The translations under genes were made by a program, and so were the position numbers. From Bryobacterales bacterium (GTDB taxonomy: Bacteria; Acidobacteriota; Terriglobia; Bryobacterales; Bryobacteraceae), in contig JADLBD010000008.1 in assembly GCA_020847975.1 (NCBI GenBank), forward strand, positions 20,703 through 84,702: a stretch of 64,000 nucleotides of DNA, read 5' to 3'. Below, piece after piece: positions 49,839 through 64,000 of this stretch. Numbering within the stretch: position 1 is the first letter of the stretch; each line of letters starts with the position of its first letter. The notes under the pieces are model-generated. The model was not told the origin of the DNA. It searched no databases and saw only the letters and a list, made by a program, of their open reading frames with translations.

Positions 49839-50727
49839 TCACCAAGTTCGAGAGAACCCTCCCCAGATAATTGCCGATCCGAGAGGCGAGAAGCTCACCA
49901 TACCGCAGATTTCTCCCTCTGAGTTCAAGCCGTGGATCATGGTATGAGTCGCGCCCGGATAGCCGACAGTGGAATATACGCCGTCCTTGTAGAGGAATCC
50001 ATGCGAAACTCGCGGTGTGCCAGCATCCCAGTAGTAGCCGATAACGTCGCCGCGCGTGTTGATCTTCCAGGATGACGTGTAGGTGGCGCCTGGATAATCG
50101 AGTTGAGTGAAAGCGCCGGCGGCCGTGCGAAGAAATCCGTGTGTCGCTCCGCCGGTATCGCGGAACTCACCGACCATATCTCCCTGGGCATTGATGCCGA
50201 AGGGGGAAGTCGAGACGGCGCCCGGAACACGGATCTCCGTAGCGGCTCCATGCCTGTCGATGAGAAATCCCACCCAGGGTGAAGTGGGGGTGGCCATGTA
50301 GCCCCCGACGATGTCCCCGGTCGGGCTGATATCACGAGGGTGGGTCATGGCAACGCCCGGATAGTCGATCCTGGTGAGCGCCCCTTTCGAGACCAGAAAG
50401 CCGTGAATGACCCCAGGGGGATCAGTGGGGACGCGGAAATCTCCGACAATGTCGCCGCGGGCATTAATTCCCCAGGCGTGGGTCCAACTCGCCCCCCGGC
50501 GCATCTATGGCGGAGTATGTGCCCTGACTCAACAGGAAGGCGCGCTCGGGCGGTTGGACAAAATAGCCCACCATATCGCCTCGCGGATTTATTCCGAAGC
50601 ACCACGTTGGGTCAACCGGGCCTGAGGGGCCGGGGAATTTCAGAACCTGCCAGTTCTCCGGCTGTCCGAACACGGGAAGCGCCAGAAGCAGGCACCAACC
50701 AATAGTTTGAAAAGTTTGTCGCCGCAT
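49839..50727 (-). pseudogene. Secreted HAF-repeat protein, frameshifted at a G6 run
   Basis: 50464-50727 (signal peptide...FGINPRGDMVGYF...IDAPGG) and 49839-50504 (SWTHAWGINARGDIVGDFRV...) are halves of one HAF-repeat protein; removing one G at 50492-50497 joins them as IDAPGASWTHAWGINARGD. Confidence 0.85.
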
Positions 50728-50813
50728 GTTGAGGAATCTCCTTTTCTTAACGGGTTTACAAGAGTGCAGCGGTCATCCAACCGCCCCTGAACCTTCAGGC
50801 ACACAGAGATCTC

Positions 50814-52841
50814 GTGTCCGGTTTGGCTGGTGTGGCTGGCCGCCGTTTCCGGAACCGAGTGCTACAATTTCAGCCGAGGCCGGAGCGGCTGGCGAATGAC
50901 TGCTGCCCCACGCTAGCATCGGGCGTCATTGAAGTTGTTTACGAAGTGTGGATTTTTTCTGAACGGAGGCGTACGTTGGCGGCAAAGCGTTTGTACCTCT
51001 TCGGTTCCTTCCGGGTGGATCCGGATACCCGGGTCCTGCTTCGTAACGGGGACGTGATCCGGCTACCGCCCAAGGCGGTCGATATCCTCGTGGCGCTGCT
51101 GCAGAGCGCCGGGGAGCCCGTGGACAAAGAAACGCTTTTCCGCACTGTCTGGCCAAATACTTTCGTCGAGGAAACGAATCTCGCACACCACATCTCGGTG
51201 CTGCGCAAGACGCTCGGCGAAGGGGAGAGCGGCAGGGCCTACATTGAGACGATCCCGAAACGTGGATATCGCTTCGTGGGCGAGGTGAAGAAAACCGCGG
51301 GGGATGCCATCGGAAAGAACGGGGAGGCCCACGGCGATCCCTCAGGCGCACATCCAGGACGCCGCAGGACGCGACGGACCATCCTAGCGGCGGTGACCCT
51401 GCCGGCGGCGAGTGGGCTGGCAGGAATCTGGTGGCTGAAGAACCGGAGTCCCCGGGCGCCGCAATACAAGTCGCTCGCGGTACTTCCTTTCCGCAACCTC
51501 TCCGGCGACCCTGCCGGCGATTACATCTCCGACGGGCTGACGGAGGGGCTCATCAGCGAAGTGGCGAAAATCAGGGTTCTGCGGGTGATTTCCCGGAGTT
51601 CAGTGATGAAGTACAGGGATAACAGAAAGCCGCTTCCACAAATTGCGCAAGAGTTGCACGCGGAAGCACTGATCGAAGGCTCCATCGCCCGCTTTGGCGC
51701 CCGGGCGCGGGTGAGCGTTCAACTCCTCGACGGGGCCCAGGATAAACATTTGTGGGGAGAGACATACGAGCGCGATTTGACCGATATTCCCAGGCTGTGG
51801 GGTGAGGTGGCCATTTCCATTACGCATGAAATCCAGGCGCAGGTCCAGCCGGAAGCGCGGCCCGGCAGGGGTCCGGTTCAGCGGGACGCCTTCGAGGCTT
51901 ATCTACGGGGCCGCTACTATTGGAACAAGCGAACAGGGGAACACATTCGGAACGCCATCGCATTCTTCAGGAAAGCAATTGATGCAGACCCGGCCTACGC
52001 GGAGGCCTATGCGGGCCTGGCCGACTGCTATAACCAACTGGGGACGGTGCTGATCGGCGGCGCGCCGCCTACGGAAATCCGGCCGCTTGCCATCGCGGCC
52101 GCAAAGAGGGCGCTGGAGATCAATCCGCAACTGGCCGAAGCGCATGCCGCTTTGGCCTACGCGAAGCTCTACGACTGGGAGTGGGCCGAGGCGGAGGCTG
52201 GATTCCAGCACGCTGTGGAATTGAACCCAAGTTATGCGCCGGCGCACTTGTGGTACTCCCACTACCTGTCGATGAGGAAACGCCATGACGAAGCGCTAAG
52301 GGAGGTGCAACTCTCCCAACAGCTCGATCCCCTCTCTCCCATCATTCAGACGCAGGTCGGGTGGATCTTGCAGCACGCGGGCCGGCACGACGAAGCGATT
52401 CGGCAACTGAGGAAGGTGCTCGATGCCGACCCGGATTATCTGTGGGCTCTGTGGCGCATTGGCTCGAGTTACACCTCGAAATCCATGTATGCCGAAGGGA
52501 TTGAGGCGTTGGAAAAGGCAGCGAAACTTTCCGGAAGAAGCCCGGCCATTGTGGGAACGCTCGCGGAAACTTACGGTCTGGCGGGCCGCAAGGATGAGGC
52601 GCGCAAGCTGTTGGAGGAGTTGAAGGCGGGGGCGCGGCAACATTATGTCCCGGCGATCACGTTTGCACACGCTTATGTTGGGCTGGGTGATGAGCAACAG
52701 TTTTTCGCTTCGCTCGAGAATGCCTATCAGCAGCGGGAACAGGGGATTGCGTGGCTGGCAGTATGGCAGAAGAATTTCGCTTTCCGCTCGGATCCGCGGT
52801 TTCGTGAACTGATCCGGCGTGTCGGCCTGCCGGGAGAATGA
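50814..52841 (+). CDS. CadC-like winged-helix regulator with TPR repeats (start uncertain, may be near 50940-50976)
   Basis: LYLFGSFRVDPDTRVLLRNGDVIRLPPKAVDILVALLQSAGEPVDKETLFRTVWPNTFVEETNLAHHISVLRKTLGE...YIETIPKRGYRFVGEV; single TM; TPR helices. Confidence 0.9.
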   Translation: MSGLAGVAGRRFRNRVLQFQPRPERLANDCCPTLASGVIEVVYEVWIFSERRRTLAAKRLYLFGSFRVDPDTRVLLRNGDVIRLPPKAVDILVALLQSAGEPVDKETLFRTVWPNTFVEETNLAHHISVLRKTLGEGESGRAYIETIPKRGYRFVGEVKKTAGDAIGKNGEAHGDPSGAHPGRRRTRRTILAAVTLPAASGLAGIWWLKNRSPRAPQYKSLAVLPFRNLSGDPAGDYISDGLTEGLISEVAKIRVLRVISRSSVMKYRDNRKPLPQIAQELHAEALIEGSIARFGARARVSVQLLDGAQDKHLWGETYERDLTDIPRLWGEVAISITHEIQAQVQPEARPGRGPVQRDAFEAYLRGRYYWNKRTGEHIRNAIAFFRKAIDADPAYAEAYAGLADCYNQLGTVLIGGAPPTEIRPLAIAAAKRALEINPQLAEAHAALAYAKLYDWEWAEAEAGFQHAVELNPSYAPAHLWYSHYLSMRKRHDEALREVQLSQQLDPLSPIIQTQVGWILQHAGRHDEAIRQLRKVLDADPDYLWALWRIGSSYTSKSMYAEGIEALEKAAKLSGRSPAIVGTLAETYGLAGRKDEARKLLEELKAGARQHYVPAITFAHAYVGLGDEQQFFASLENAYQQREQGIAWLAVWQKNFAFRSDPRFRELIRRVGLPGE

Positions 52842-52847
52842 GGATGG

Positions 52848-52873
52848 AAAGGGGCAGGTTGCCCTGCCCCTTG
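52848..52873. terminator. Strong hairpin terminator-like element next to the duplicated rpoC tail
   Basis: aaggggcagg-ttgc-cctgcccctt perfect 10-bp stem. Confidence 0.7.
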
Positions 52874-52898
52874 GTCAGGATGGAACTGAGACGCTCGG

Positions 52899-53743
<845 letters not shown>

Positions 53744-53754
53744 GGCTGCTCTGC

Positions 53755-54156
53755 TCACCAGATCGTGAGAATGCCGGAACTCCGGATCCTTCCGTCGCGC
53801 GTGACCAACGGCAGATGCATCGACAGAGCGGTTGCGGCGATGACTCGATCCGGGAGATCCGGCACATCGCCGCGCGGGATTTGTTGCAACGCGCCGGCAA
53901 CGCGGAGATCCAGGGGCGCGAGCGCGAGGCCAAATTCCGGATCGGCCAATGCATCGCGGAGAGCCTGGAGCGCAATAGCGGGCAGACGGCCCTTCACGAC
54001 GAGATACGTCAATTCTACAAGCGAAATCGATGCCACGAGGATCGGGGCGCCGCCCTCGACGGCGGACCGCAGGGCATTAGCGGCGGCAATGGACAGCCGC
54101 GAGTCGCGGCCCAAATACCAGAGCACCGCGTGGGTGTCGGCCACCACGCTGGGCAT
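53755..54156 (-). CDS. VapC-like PIN-domain toxin
   Basis: MPSVVADTHAVLWYLGRDSRLSIAAANALRSAVEGGAPILVASISLVELTYLV...DLPDRVIAATALSMHLPLVTRDGRIRSSG. Confidence 0.93.
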   Translation of the reverse strand: MPSVVADTHAVLWYLGRDSRLSIAAANALRSAVEGGAPILVASISLVELTYLVVKGRLPAIALQALRDALADPEFGLALAPLDLRVAGALQQIPRGDVPDLPDRVIAATALSMHLPLVTRDGRIRSSGILTIW

Positions 54157-54377
54157 CAGATATCATTCCGCGGGAAGTTCTTCCACATCTCTCGACGAAG
54201 CTCGTCAATGTCTTCCCCGGAGATGTCGATACCGAGATGGGCCCACAACCCCTCCGGATCGCGAAGAGGCTTTAAGGGTGCGGGCGAGATCAGCGAACCG
54301 GCAAACTTCAGAACATCCTCTTGCTTGTCTGGAGGCAAGGCGCGCAGCTTTTCGAGAATAGCTTCTTCGATGCTCAT
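54156..54377 (-). CDS. DUF2281/VapB-like antitoxin
   Basis: MSIEEAILEKLRALPPDKQEDVLKFAGSLIS...; 1-bp overlap with the PIN-domain gene. Confidence 0.8.
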   Translation of the reverse strand: MSIEEAILEKLRALPPDKQEDVLKFAGSLISPAPLKPLRDPEGLWAHLGIDISGEDIDELRREMWKNFPRNDI

Positions 54378-54437
54378 GAAGGTCCCTCCTCATTATGCTG
54401 CATTCCTCGCAGCCGACGAGTGGATGGAGGGACGGCC

Positions 54438-54918
54438 ATGAGGCGAACGCAATCCGACAATGTTGTGCGGTTTAGTGGCGTTCTGGCCTCCGTCATTTCG
54501 GTTACGGCGAACACTCCGGTAGTCCAGGTCCCTGCGGGAGCGGCTACCGGTTCGATTACAGTCTCTGTGGGCGCCAATTCGACCGCGTCTGGAACTAACT
54601 TCGTCATCCAGCCAGTGCGGTGATCACTTCGATAACGCCCCGGTACTTTTTTTCGAGCAGTCCCCCGGCGACCATTCAGGTCACTGGCTTGAATCTGACG
54701 GGCTCGGCGTTTACTTTTCTACCTGCGATAGTGCCGCCAACCGTCGTTGTGGGCACCGCCCCAGGTGAATGGCGCCGCTACCGTAGCGACGGTCCCCATT
54801 GCCGTGCTGCCCATCGGTCAAGGCGGGTTCACGCTGGTGGCAACCAATGGCCAGCTTCCCTCGGACGCGTTCCCGAATTCGGGGAACACGCCCGCATATG
54901 GAAGGGCTCTGGGCGTGT
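54438..54918 (+). pseudogene. Degraded IPT/TIG-type surface protein fragment
   Basis: VPAGAATGSITVSVGANSTASGTNFVIQP, ITSITPRYFFSSSPPATIQVTGLNLTGSAFTFLP, then in another frame QVNGAATVATVPIAVLPIGQGGFTLVATNGQLPSDAFPNSG. Confidence 0.6.
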
Positions 54919-54934
54919 GAGGGGGAGAGAAACA

Positions 54935-54965
54935 AAAAGGGGCAGGTGGCGCCCGCCCCTTTAAG
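54935..54965 (-). terminator. Intrinsic terminator of rpoC
   Basis: Minus strand aaaggggcgggcgccacctgcccctttttg: GC stem followed by a T run, about 20 nt after the rpoC stop. Confidence 0.75.
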
Positions 54966-54984
54966 CGAAAAGTGTGAGCCGAGG

Positions 54985-59208
<4,224 letters not shown>

Positions 59209-59303
59209 TCAATGTGACTCCTATACTCACTTGACTTAGCCGGCGGCGCGTCTCGGCCGCCGGCCCATTGAACGGAGGGCTCGAAAAGGAGCCGCTCCGC
59301 GGG

Positions 59304-63605
<4,302 letters not shown>

Positions 63606-64000
63606 TGATCCACTCCTCAAGGCCGGCAAGCCGCTGGCACGGACTGATTACGCACTAATCAAACAAACCAAAGCAGTTACGCGGCCCGCGAAGGCACCGC
63701 GCGAAAAATCGTGAGTCGGGGGTAGTGGAAGACCGCCGGCGGAGGAGTACTCCGCACGGGGACGCAGAGCGGGTTCCGGCCCTGGCGTGGAAGGGGAAGA
63801 AACCGAGGACACACGAGTAGTGAGGACGTTCGAGGAACCTGTGGACACAGGAAAATTCCCGAAGCCGTTTCCCTCGACGAAACAGCCTGCTGGCTGTTGT
63901 GTAGAAACGCAGGAAGCAAAAATCACACGCGCAAAGCCCGGAAACGCTACCGCCCGAATCTCTCCCAGAGTAACAAAACTGTCAAGGCTCCGTCAAACCG

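Overview
This 64 kb window is a high-GC bacterial chromosome segment. Gene content (Oar-like TonB receptors, HAF-repeat protein, CadC-like wHTH-TPR regulator, DUF4139, many secreted proteins) resembles Acidobacteriota of the Solibacter/Bryobacter type; that placement is inference. Main blocks: (1) ~1-16557, minus strand: six tightly packed genes for apparently exported proteins: M6 metalloprotease, very large P-domain protein, 1018-aa coiled-coil protein with a possible Tc-toxin TcA-like C-terminus, phage-tail-collar-like protein, small secreted protein, and a >2059-aa SpvB/TcdB-mid/RHS protein running off the left edge. The ORF track does not list that last one. (2) 16863-25025, plus strand: HAD phosphatase, membrane-anchored unknown, GHKL ATPase, sigma-like factor, second GHKL ATPase and DUF4338 (DruA-like) protein. 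This matches no defence system I can name and is the best candidate for a new system; a HigBA-type TA pair follows. (3) 27245-33546: sialic-acid catabolic cluster (sialidase, NanA-like lyase, MFS transporter, fused NanE-NanK, GntR/FCD regulator) flanked by gene remnants. (4) 33775-52841: mixed metabolic and secreted genes, including serS, a TonB receptor split by one amber codon, a HAF-repeat gene shifted at a G6 run, and a 38-bp tandem repeat array. (5) 52848-54964: a junk/TA region next to rpoC, bounded by a duplicated rpoC 3' end and containing haloperoxidase and IPT/TIG pseudogenes plus a VapBC-type pair. (6) 54985-63605: rpoC and rpoB. No rRNA, tRNA or CRISPR array was recognised. All family calls are from reading the translations by eye; no searches were run.
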